Shown here: positions 9,801 through 18,259 of the stretch, piece by piece
How the letters are laid out: every line of letters begins with the position of its first letter
Numbering within the stretch: position 1 is the stretch's first letter
Assembly: GCF_043641665.1 (NCBI RefSeq)
Contig: NC_092188.1
Coordinates: 15,893,704 to 15,957,703, forward strand
Direction of reading: 5' to 3'
DNA from: Enoplosus armatus
Lineage: Eukaryota; Chordata; Actinopteri; Centrarchiformes; Enoplosidae
DNA: 64,000 bases
Program-made: the position numbers and the translations under genes
The notes under the pieces: generated by a model
What the model was told of the DNA's origin: nothing
The model's database searches: none
The model's input: only the letters and a program-made list of their open reading frames with translations

Positions 9801-12069
9801 AACGTACCAAGACATCAAACAGCTGGGAAACCTCAGAGACCAGACGGTTATTGTTGTCAAAGCGCCCACAGACACCAAACTAGAAGTACCAGACCCTGAT
9901 GAGGTATGTGCACAAGCACAAGCTACATCTGTCCATGTTGTTCTGATGAAACTTCTGCTTCTTGCTCACTTGTCATCTGACCTATGACTTGTATTTCCCT
10001 TAAAGAAACAGTTGAACATTTGTGGAAATTCACTTCTGATCTTACCCTGAGGATACTGATATGAATAATCACGTGTTGCAATGTGTCTGGGACGATGCTA
10101 GTCTGTTATGCTAGTTTTCCTGACTTTATAATTAGCAGACTAACTTGTCCGAGACCTAACTCTGTGTTGGATGCATATATTGATATCAAATTCCTTCAGA
10201 CTCAAACTATTGTATTTCTCTAAATGTTGGGAGCATGATGAATTCTAAAAACAGCTTCACAACACTTTTGCTGAGTGTAAACTTTGAAAAAGTGCAGTGA
10301 AGTACAGCACTAACACTTCTAATCTGTCAAGCTGTTAAACTGTTAAACGGACACAGCATTTCTTCTGACATTAATACACCAGCTGTGGTAAGCTCAGGTG
10401 ACCCCTCTAGAGTTGGTGTTGCTGATTTGTTTTACCAGGAGTTTAGGGATAACATCTCAGTGACTAAAGCAGTCTCAAGGTCTGTAGCAAAACTTACTGC
10501 ATCATTGTGGACATGTGGAAAGGAGTCTTTCAGTGGAGTCTGTCCATCATTCTAATCAAGTGCAGTCTTGTCAGTTTTTTCATTTGAACTCACTGTTTTT
10601 TTTTTTTTCCTAATCTCTCCAGAGTTTGTCCATCCACCTGACCAGCACTAAGGGTCCTATTGAAGTCCTGCTGTGCCCAGATGAGGAGAATGACCCCAGG
10701 AGTCCTGTAAAAAATGGCAACATGGACATCAATGGGAACTCGCCTTTCCTCAAAGTCCTTCAAGGTTTGTTTCAGATAGACATAGGTGTGCAGGGGCTGT
10801 AATGACTTTCCTTCAACTTTCTCTTCAAAGATAAAGAAACAACTTAGTCATAGCTTACATTTAGTACACATATACATAAGTTATATGTCACTTATGGAAG
10901 CTCTCATTTATTTCTACACAAGACAATTGATGGTCTTTTAAAGCATCTTTGTTCCTGTGCAGACTTTCCTGCAGGGATTTTTCCAACAAGAGGAGTGTTT
11001 CATATGTTCAGCACAGGGTCTTTTGAGACCTGTAGCGTTGACACACTTAATAGTTGACATGTTAACAGTAAGCTTGAAGCATTAGTTTATGATGTACTGT
11101 ATCATGTCATGGACGATTTAGCACTTTGGACATGTGGACAATTTTACCTGCTCGTGATGCTAGATGAAAAGTCTGGGGATCGACGAAGTCATTAGGTTTC
11201 ATGATCTGGTCAGTACCAAATTTAATGACAGGCTTCGTGACATTGCCGTTAATGTGGTTGTAAAGGTGTATGAATCTTTTCAGACCCCAGTACAAACAAA
11301 GTAGTCTACAATGATGGAACAGTTCTTCAGGCTTGGAAAGGCTAGCATAATAATGTTGAAGGGAATTTAAAAAAACAATTTTGTTTTGTTTGTTTTTAAC
11401 TTTTAACCAGTATGGACAATGACAAAAGTGTAATAGTGAGAAAAAATTAGCGTGCAATGCTTAGCTAAGCGGGTACTAGAATAGATTTGTTTTGAGTCCC
11501 ACCCTCTCAGTGACAAAAAACTCCTCTGACCTGGCTGAATGACAGTAAACCCCTGCTCTGTTCAATAAACAACCAACTTGTGTCCAAGCAACTTTTGGTT
11601 CCAAGCCTTGATTCACTGGAGCTTATTTCAGATCAAAGAAAACAAACCATCTGTGATTAGTCAGATTTTTGTCAGATTTGAATATTGGTCTCTTCTTTTG
11701 GCCCACACAATCTACTTTAGGGTTCCTTGACCATGCAGAGATAATAACTAGGTGACTCCATTTTCTTTCACAGATCCCAGCTGCATGACAGCTTCTCCCA
11801 GCCCCTCCGTGGCTCCACCTTCCTCTTCCGCAGCTGTGTCCGTCACTACTCTCTCCCCCATCTCGTCCCCTTACACCAGTCTTCTCCAGCAGACAGAAGA
11901 TCAGATTCCTTCATCCCTGGGGCCTTTCTTAAACCTTGGGCCTCCTCTTCTGGACCAAGATGACTACCTTTTAGGTTTGGGAGATGACCAGGGAATCAGC
12001 GACTTGTTTGACGCCTGTGACTTTGATAAAATGCCCTCTCTTGGCCTGGAGGATCTCCTGTGCAGCTAG
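3587..12069 (+). CDS. e2f3: E2F3, E2F-family transcription factor, complete (8 coding exons, 444 aa)
   Basis: Exons 3587-3868, 6082-6202, 7693-7823, 8090-8178, 9263-9421, 9789-9903, 10623-10764 and 11774-12069 sum to 1335 nt, an open frame of 444 codons plus stop (human E2F3a is 465 aa). The protein is a nuclear activator that binds DNA with a DP partner and is restrained by RB until G1/S. Visible domains are an E2F3a-type N-terminus opening MRRGI; the PPAKRRL cyclin A/CDK2-binding motif (about 93-99); a winged-helix DNA-binding domain (about 140-207) with the contact motif RRLYDI (182-187); a leucine-rich dimerisation segment (about 208-260); the marked box (about 261-320); and a C-terminal acidic transactivation/RB-pocket segment with DYLLGLG and [10 protein letters not shown] (about 410-428), ending LEDLLCS. 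E2F1 and E2F2 are less likely, because the MRRGI start, NKxAA-like helix and C-terminus fit E2F3 best and the neighbours agree. Confidence 0.95.
3971..3988. repeat. Perfect 18-bp palindrome centred on AACGTT
   Basis: GCAGCTAACGTTAGCTGC is its own reverse complement. It lies about 100 bp after E2F3 exon 1, in a stretch (3915-4060) with many related GCTAGC, GCTAAC and TTAGCT words. Confidence 0.9.
4207..4218 (+). CDS. e2f3: Candidate E2F3b-type alternative first coding exon (12 nt)
   Basis: ATG GAA ATA TTG is followed at once by a strong donor GTAAGAG and ends in phase 0, exactly the phase needed to join exon 2 (6082, AKRRL). The result would be MEIL-AKRRL..., analogous to mammalian E2F3b, which starts MPLQQQ-AKRRL from a small exon in the first intron. 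It lies 339 bp after exon 1 in CpG-bearing, promoter-like DNA. The residues do not match mammals, so this is inference from position, phase and donor strength. Confidence 0.35.
4945..5095 (-). mobile_element. Probable tRNA-derived SINE remnant
   Basis: Read on the minus strand, the segment begins GGTGTGGTGGCTTAGTGAAT, like the A-box head of a tRNA-derived SINE. The plus strand includes TTGCTCAAAGACACTA, a word typical of teleost SINE bodies. It is diverged, and no target-site duplication was identified. Confidence 0.35.
6082..6202 (+). CDS. e2f3: E2F3 coding exon 2
   Basis: The acceptor CACCCCAG precedes GCA AAA AGG CGG TTG (AKRRL), the cyclin A-binding motif. The exon has 40 codons plus one base and a donor GTAAGA. 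The peptide [18 protein letters not shown] matches the ESGHQYLSDGLKTPKGKG region of mammalian E2F3. Confidence 0.92.
6203..7692 (+). other. e2f3: E2F3 intron 2
   Basis: A 1.49 kb GT-AG intron with a long pyrimidine tract before the acceptor CCATAG. A short TG tract (about 6783-6799) is the only repeat seen. Confidence 0.85.
7693..7823 (+). CDS. e2f3: E2F3 coding exon 3 (start of DNA-binding domain)
   Basis: 131 nt, joining phase 1 to phase 0. It encodes [20 protein letters not shown] and continues through [17 protein letters not shown], the first half of the winged helix, nearly identical to mammalian E2F3. The donor is CAG|GTAATT. Confidence 0.95.
8090..8178 (+). CDS. e2f3: E2F3 coding exon 4 (DNA-recognition helix)
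   Basis: The acceptor TTTCAG precedes [20 protein letters not shown], which holds the RRLYDI DNA-contact motif, then KKSKNNIQW. It is 89 nt, ends in AT of the next Met codon and has a donor GTAAGT. Confidence 0.97.
8179..9262 (+). other. e2f3: E2F3 intron 4
   Basis: A 1.08 kb GT-AG intron. Apart from an open frame at 8446-8649 with no recognisable product, I see nothing in it. Confidence 0.85.
9263..9421 (+). CDS. e2f3: E2F3 coding exon 5 (dimerisation domain); ends at an AT-AC donor
   Basis: 159 nt beginning after the acceptor CTCTCAG with [17 protein letters not shown]. Leucines are spaced for a coiled coil, followed by ELQSNQ. No GT donor fits the frame. The exon instead stops before ATATCCTTTT, the U12-type 5' splice consensus, leaving AA to join A of exon 6 as Lys. 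Confidence 0.93.
9422..9788 (+). other. e2f3: U12-type AT-AC intron (E2F3 intron 5)
   Basis: A 367-bp minor-spliceosome intron. The 5' site is ATATCCTTTT at 9422, the branch-site-like TTTCTTTAAC lies at 9765-9774, and the 3' terminal AC is at 9787-9788, about 15 bases after the branch adenosine. Using these ends restores the conserved ...[12 protein letters not shown] frame. E2F-family genes are known hosts of a U12 intron, so the assignment agrees with family knowledge. Confidence 0.9.
9789..9903 (+). CDS. e2f3: E2F3 coding exon 6 (marked box)
   Basis: 115 nt, follows the AT-AC intron and encodes [20 protein letters not shown] and then [18 protein letters not shown]. This is the most conserved part of the marked box, which helps DP pairing and partner selection. 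The donor is GAG|GTATGT. Confidence 0.95.
9904..10622 (+). other. e2f3: E2F3 intron 6, with a diverged dispersed repeat
   Basis: A 719-bp GT-AG intron. At about 10003-10200 it begins AAAGAAACAGTTGAACATTT and continues with a GCTAGT-rich segment, resembling a dispersed teleost repeat with an AACAGTTCAACATTTTGGGAAA-like head. The remainder is unremarkable. Confidence 0.5.
10623..10764 (+). CDS. e2f3: E2F3 coding exon 7
   Basis: 142 nt after a T-rich acceptor (CTCTCCAG). It encodes [20 protein letters not shown], matching LQIHLASTQGPIEVYLCPE of mammals, followed by a divergent acidic linker. The donor is CAAG|GTTTGT, phase 1. Confidence 0.93.
10765..11773 (+). other. e2f3: E2F3 intron 7
   Basis: A 1.0 kb GT-AG intron with acceptor TTTCACAG. 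A minus-strand open frame at 11107-11457 has no recognisable product and is taken as chance. Confidence 0.85.
11774..12069 (+). CDS. e2f3: E2F3 coding exon 8 (transactivation and RB-binding), stop TAG
   Basis: 98 residues and a stop. A Ser/Pro/Thr-rich stretch leads into [19 protein letters not shown], which is conserved in E2F3, then the acidic pocket-protein-binding segment DYLLGLG...[13 protein letters not shown] and the terminal LEDLLCS. The mammalian protein ends in VEDFMCS. Confidence 0.96.
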
Positions 12070-13814
12070 CATTAGGTAATAGAAATTCAGATGAGGTGCA
12101 TGGGAGAGAGATGGAGAATCAGTGAGGGTTTTGATGCCTGTAGTTAGTGGAAGCCAATTCTAAATAGATGGAAAGGAAACATTGAGGGCTTTTTCAGTCC
12201 CACTGGGACTAAATGCCATGTTCTTTCATGGTGTGAGAGATAAATGGTCTTGCATGATTTCACACAAAGACATGACTGGTCAGTGTGATGATGTATCCAT
12301 TACTCTTTGTCTCAGGCTATGTAAGGCCCCCAGTGTAGCAGGGCATTGGGGGACATCTGAAAGCCTTTGCCGTCTGTTTGGTTAAGTGTAAATGGGGAGG
12401 GGAAGGATATCCACCTCTCTGTATGACGCAAGATTCACGTCATTGTACAGAGAGACAAACAAAGACAGAACAGCCTGAAGGAAAACACCTCCACACCACC
12501 TGGCATTAACACACATCATGGGTGGGTTTCAGCATAATATCCAAGTGTAATGGACCTGAGATGCACAGATATGATCATGCAAAGCCACCAGTAGAACGCT
12601 CAAGAAGAGGGAAGAGGAAAACCGTTTACTGTTTAAATCTTGAATCCAGCGATGCATTTTCATGTTAGGTGTCCAAATTAATCCAGGTACCCACTCTTAG
12701 ACATATCCTAGAGTTTAAGATGTGTTAATGCCACGTGATGTGGGGCATGAGGAGCTTCTGAAGAATTCTTAACGAGTGCATTCTTTACACAAATTACACC
12801 AATGATCTGTGATTGAAGGCTCATACTGCTGACTGTTATGTGGCTGATTGTGGCATTTTGTGTGTTCAAATGTAGAAGATTTTAGAAATTAAAATGAATA
12901 TAAAAAAAACAGGGCAATTTTGGTGCACAGCATTCATGACTACAGTTGTTGTTACAGTCTTGTCTTACTGTTAGACAGGCTGTGCCTCCTCAGACACTTG
13001 TCAGGTTACCTATTGTGCTATTTGGCCTTATAATCATAAAGTTACTAGGAGTATGAGTATTTTGTACATTTAAGCACTATTTAGATGTATTGAGAGCTGC
13101 ATGGAAGATCGCGTACTGTTTTGGAGTACACGTCATAATTATCCAATTTTAAGGAAACTGTAAAATACTAATGAAAATAATAGGAATGTGTACTCTTAAT
13201 GCTCTACAAGAAGACAGGTGAACAAAATATTTACAGTATGCCTTATGGCAAGTACTTAGTTTGATTTCCTTGCACACAATTTGTTTCTCTCTTGTGCTAT
13301 ATCCTCCATATTTAAAATGGATTTAGAAGGTAAAAGTAATAAGGGACCTTTGTCACCTGATCAGCCCGTTATCTACTGATTAAGTGTGCAACCTCATATT
13401 TTGTACACTTACTAGAAATTTACATTTTAAAGAATACAAAAATGTTCAAAATGGGAGCAGGTATTGTGATGTTTAACCTTACATGACCCATGTGCTAACA
13501 ACACAAAAAAGCCATCCTACCTGGACAATGTGGGGTTAAGCAAAAACACCTGATGTACGTGTATAAATCTGGCCCGTTGGCACACATGATGTGCTAACTT
13601 GAATATCAACTCATACTCTTATGGATACTTTGTGAATTCAGGACCCAAACTTCCACTTCCTTGCTGCTTTTTTGCCTATCCCCTCCATCTTTATCAGCAG
13701 AATCTGCCATAACCAAACTTCCTCTAATGCCTCCTCTCTTAGACTGTGTGCTGTGAAATTATACTGTGGTTTGAGCTAATCAGAAAAATTTGACTTTGAA
13801 CCACTTATCGATGC

Positions 13815-13850
13815 ACACTGCCTACTCCATGTGTGCTGAGTAGGCAGTGT
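13815..13850 (+). promoter_or_regulatory. 13-bp perfect hairpin covering a miR-34 seed match
   Basis: ACACTGCCTACTC (13815-13827) and GAGTAGGCAGTGT (13838-13850) are exact reverse complements separated by a 10-base loop. The 5' arm contains CACTGCC, the miR-34/449 seed match. The 3' arm reads TAGGCAGTGTC, the same as the start of miR-34b. Mammalian E2F3 is an established miR-34 target. Whether the stem hides the site or is chance is not known. Confidence 0.6.
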
Positions 13851-16090
13851 CGGAGACGGCATAGGTGCATATTAGTCTTAGACTTTTAATGAGTGTTGAA
13901 TTTTAATGGATTTTAATACTGTAGAAATAACTAATGGACATCACGGTCACCTAAACAACAAAGGGCCAGATAGCCACTAAATTGGGCTTCAGCATGTAAT
14001 GAAGGGCTTTTTTCCCTCCAGGATGTTTAAAAAATGAGAAAAAGAAAAAAAAGTAAAATAGACCTGTTTTTGTAATTGGAGCAAATTCAGTGTAACCAAG
14101 CCATGTTTCATACTAGGCCTGGTGATACTGTCGTGTGTTGTCTAGGGCCACTGAACCTTCAAACAGTGGTTAATCAAGAAAAGCCAGCTAGAGGACTTGG
14201 TGAACTAGGTATTTGGAATACCATTGCTGTTCACTTTTAATAGCTTCTTCTGTTTGATTACATCCCTGATAGTAACAAAGCGCAAACATCTTGTCTGAAA
14301 TCCTGGCTAGAGAAACCTACGGCCGCAGGTAATATTGCTGCTGTTAATGTTAACTTTCCCCTGATCTGATTGATGTGTGCTTGAGCAATTGCGTGTGCAG
14401 CATGTGTGAGTTATGTCAAAGATCAAGCTTGCTAAAGAGTAAGCCTGCCATGTGTAAATTGATGTACAGTTTTCTAAATTTTTCAGTGCACAAGGTACTG
14501 TAGGCTACCTCCCACTTAATGTTGGACAATAGTAATAGGGCATAGAGGTAAATGCCATTGTGTGTATGAGTCTTTGAACCCCCTTTCTTTGTAGAAATGA
14601 CCCTTATATTATTTCGATGTGATGTTGGATATTACATTGCACTCATACCCTGATATAATAATGAGTATGCCTTTGCTCTTAAACCAGTCTCATATTGTTG
14701 CAACTTAAATCTGAATATTAGGGTGCACATTTGATGGGTAGAAAAGAGGACACATGCATTGCAATATTTTTGGGGGTTATTTTGTTCTTTTGTCAATGTT
14801 TTTTTGTTTTTGGTAAAATGTAGAGCTTCTCTCAGACCCAAAATGTAAATGCACAGTTAAAAATGCATGCATGCAGTCATTCATTCACAGTTAGCCTATC
14901 TGCCTTTACTGGTCATTAGTAGACATTACTACGTCTATATACACCACTGAACCAGGATCAGTGACTTGTGTCCTCTGCTGAAGTGTGTAGGGGGCTTTGC
15001 TTCTGTGACACTGTGTGTCCGTTTTATTTTTGGAATGATGAGAGGGAGTCTGAAACTTTTTTTTTTGCATTTCTGCCAATTTCACTTTGATGGAAAGTAT
15101 TGAAGCCTGTTGAGCTTTGACTTTGCAAAATCAAAACCCAATTGTTAACCTGAACTTCACCCATTCGGTTGAGAAGAAAATACAGTTTCTTAGTCATCAT
15201 AATTTTGCTTAATTAGTGCTTCTATAATAAGCGAACGAAATTTGACTTGATTGCACAGAAATGCTCTGATTCACAGAACAATTTCCCTATAGGCATATTT
15301 ATATCAGTGTATTTCATATGTATTTATGGAAAAGTCAAGCTCAATATTTGCCCCATTTGGTTCACTAAACACAGTTGTGCTTTTTTCTAAGACCATTTAC
15401 ATAGGTAATTATATTTTCCTCCATCTATTTTGAGCGACCAGAATCTGGTCACAATATTTTATCCACTTTTACATGATGGAAACGTAATTTTTGGAAAGAT
15501 TGTACCTTTCCACGGGTTTCTAATGGAGTGTGAAAGATTTTAATGCACTGCTATAGTGTCATTGCCAGTGAGTCTGAAAATGTATTATGGGTGACTCTTA
15601 AAATTACAGCTCCTTCATTTCTAATGTGTGATTCTGATATGATTAGACCTTACAGAAAGTTATCATTAGGCTTAATGTGGTGTTAACTATTGTCAAGATT
15701 GACACGGCACTGTTTTTCCTGTTCCTTAAGCTGGTACCAAATACAATATATTGCGCCGTAAATATTCTGTAAAGGTTATGTGAAAAGTAAACTATTTGAT
15801 AGGAAAGAATTGACTGTAAAATTATGATATTGCTGCCTGTTTCGACTAATTGCAGAAAAAAAGAGCTGTAATATCACATTTACTTTTGTTTTTGCAACTT
15901 GAACGCATGGGTGAAAGTATTGGTGTGCTGTTGAATGTTCAAGGTAAACTAATGTGATGATTTTTGATGTGTATTCATTTATATAAGTTTCTTTAACATC
16001 TGTTAAATGAGGAATTTGAGTTATATTTGTTTGGGGGGAGGGATAAATGGATTCGTTTTTGTACTTTGGGTGTTTGTAATTGAAAATTTG

Positions 16091-16096
16091 AATAAA
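16091..16096 (+). terminator. e2f3: Poly(A) signal of E2F3
   Basis: A canonical AATAAA followed about 35 bases later by a T/GT-rich stretch (TGTTTTGGTTATGATG). It is the only canonical signal I noticed in the 4 kb after the stop codon. It lies about 280 bp before the presumed CDKAL1 start site, so the two genes are tightly spaced. Confidence 0.65.
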
Positions 16097-16299
16097 GGCA
16101 ATATAAATATGGAAGTACATGTTTTGGTTATGATGTATTTAGGGATAACTTTGCACCATAGTAGAAGGTAGGTACAGAGAAAGATCTAAGTCTGAGAACA
16201 CATTGGTTTCCTGTATGTTAAAGGCACAATTAAACAGAAAAAAACAAGCCTATATTTAATTATCCATATATCGCTCGCTTAATAACAAGCCTCATATTG

Positions 16300-16502
16300 T
16301 ATGGTTAAAAAAATGAAGCATTATTCACTCACGCACGTGTCTAGTTTGTCCCTCGTTACCTACCGTAACTACGCACAAGTATGGCGGCCTGAGAGTTGTG
16401 ACAACTGTTTTGATGGTGTAAATAATATTTTATTTCCATTTCTGAAACCTCCTTTCCCCGGAATTCGTATTTATCTGAACTAATAACCACCTTGTGACAC
16501 AG
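16300..16502 (+). promoter_or_regulatory. cdkal1: CDKAL1 promoter and probable non-coding exon 1
   Basis: A CpG-bearing segment with an E-box (CACGTG, 16334-16339) and GTATGGCGGCC at about 16380, close to the YY1 initiator-type motif often found just downstream of housekeeping start sites. A strong donor CAG|GTAAAG at 16502/16503 could end a 5' UTR exon spliced to the acceptor at 18095. If transcription starts upstream of 16381, the exon carries a minimal uORF (Met-Ala-Ala-stop). The start site is inferred. Confidence 0.5.
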
Positions 16503-18095
16503 GTAAAGGATTTATACAGTATCGTAAGGGGTCTGTCTGTCCAAAATAAGGGGCACGTGGGTAGTAGTTCGCTAATGAGGCTAGCCAAGCTAATAGTTAG
16601 CTTTCGCCTATTACCTATCAAAATGTAAATATCGGTGTCTAGGTATCCGTCATATTAAGCATTTTCACAGGGGTTTGTCATTTGTATCAGTCGACGTTAA
16701 TGTTTATCAGCTAGCGTTTGTATGCGGCAAGCTTATATGTGAAAGTCGGTTGAAAATAAAACACCACATCAGCTAGGTAGGTTAATATGACTTTAACGTA
16801 GTTTAAGTCAGTTAATATTTGATAAACTGTTAAGATGTCTAAATAACGCATGCGTTACCTACTATTCGCATTATGTAATGTCAACAGCAGCAGTTAAGAA
16901 AAGGGACCAGTCGGGAGACGTTTCTCTTTGGGTAACGTTAACACTAGTCAGTTAGAAAGCCAAATTATTATTTTCACAAATGTGAAGGTTCATACGACAA
17001 ACCCAATAAGAAAGTACTCATGTAATTTGAAAGCATTTTTCTGCGGTGTATTTTCAATGAAAGATTAATTCAATTGAACAGTGAAACGCATCATTTATAT
17101 TATAAGGAAAGGTAGAAGAATGAGAAATCACCAACTGAGAGATAGACAGTTGAAAAATGAGCTAAAATCATGATCTTTATGACAAAATCTCAAAAAGACG
17201 TTAACCTTTCTCTGTACATGGGATGGTCTAATTAACTAAATTTTAAGATACGTCAGTAGACACTGCTCTGCTCTAATCAGCACGACGATGTCATATTCAT
17301 TAATCATGTAGGTAACTATTCTCTCCAGTTTAGGTAGGATCATATGAATTTAACATTTCTTTCCTTACAAAAGTATTCTTATGCTGTGCACCAAAATTGC
17401 CCCTGACATCACCACCATATACAGCATTTACCGAAAATTTTAATGCAAACATTTATCCAAACACTATTTTATAAATCTGGAGATATCAGGCTTTAAGCTG
17501 TTCAATAAGCAGATACACACATACAGCATGACTTTACAGTGAAGGAGGCAGCACACTACTAACATAGAGAAAATCATGTTGCATCTTGGCTTTAATCACC
17601 AGTGTGAAGTGCTCGAGGTATGCATCCAAAGTGATTCCCCCCCTCTGTTTTATAGCGCTGCAACGATTAAACAAATTTAATCAGCAACTATTTTGAAATT
17701 AATCAGCAAATATTTTGATAATTAATTGTTTCATTCATTTTTTCATGCTAAAATATCAAATATTCACTGGTCTCAGCTTCTTAAATATGAAGATTTGTTA
17801 CTTTTCCTTGTCTTATATTTAACTAAATATCTTAAGGTTGACATTAAACTGGTCTTCAGAAATCTCTCATGATGTTTTATAAACCAAAAGTCTAACTGAT
17901 TAATCGAGAAAATAATCAGCATATTAATAAAAAACAAAAATAATCATTAGTTGCAGCCCTATTGTACTATGCCACCTCACTGTGGTGATGTAATATCTTT
18001 TCATCGGCTGCTGCTCCTAGTTAATCTTCTTTACAAGTAGTTTCACCAATGCAATATTTTTTGGTAATTAGGGTCTGCTACTCTGATTTTTTTAG
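16503..18095 (+). other. cdkal1: CDKAL1 intron 1 (5' UTR intron, presumed)
   Basis: About 1.6 kb between the presumed non-coding exon and the ATG exon. It holds further GCTAGC/TAACGTTA-type words (16560-16940) and one MITE-like repeat (17655-17960). No coding sequence is seen. Confidence 0.5.
17655..17960 (-). mobile_element. MITE-like teleost repeat, copy 1 (GGGCTGCAACTAATGATTATT family)
   Basis: About 305 bp. It ends ATAATCATTAGTTGCAGCCC and starts near GCTGCAACGATTAAAC, so the two ends are imperfect inverted repeats. The interior includes GATTAATCGAGAAAATAATC and the TTCACTGGTCTCAGCTTCTTAAATATG-type body. I recognise this as a common non-autonomous DNA-transposon-like repeat of teleosts. 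Two more copies lie at 41830 and 54263. Confidence 0.65.
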
Positions 18096-18101
18096 ACCAT
18101 C

Positions 18102-18259
18102 ATGCCGTCCGCCTGTGACTCTCTGATTGAAGACATTGAGGACATGGTGTCTTCTAGTGACCCCACTCCTCAAGAGAGACAGACTGCTAGAAAGAGTATC
18201 ATACCAAGGTCCAGGAGGAAAAAAGAACTGCTGAGCCATGAGGAGCTCCAAGCTGACAG
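18102..18259 (+). CDS. cdkal1: CDKAL1 coding exon with start codon
   Basis: The exon opens after the acceptor TTTTTTAG at 18095; ATG follows six bases later (ACCATCATG, A at -3). It has 52 codons plus two bases and a donor GTATGT. It encodes the acidic, then Arg/Lys-rich N-terminus ([13 protein letters not shown]), the most variable part of the protein; the start [14 protein letters not shown] matches MPSASCDTLLDDIED of mammals. Confidence 0.92.

Larger units (their letters stand above)
12070..16120 (+). other. e2f3: E2F3 3' UTR (about 4 kb)
   Basis: An AT-rich stretch with no long ORF between the E2F3 stop and an AATAAA at 16091. Mammalian E2F3 also has a long 3' UTR controlled by microRNAs. 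Seed matches seen by eye are miR-34/449 (CACTGCC, 13816-13822, inside a hairpin) and let-7 (CTACCTC, 14505-14511). The UTR end is inferred from the poly(A) signal. Confidence 0.65.

Noticed and set aside
11107..11457. 116-codon minus-strand ORF in E2F3 intron 7
   Set aside because: Antisense, unrecognised, and without conserved motifs.
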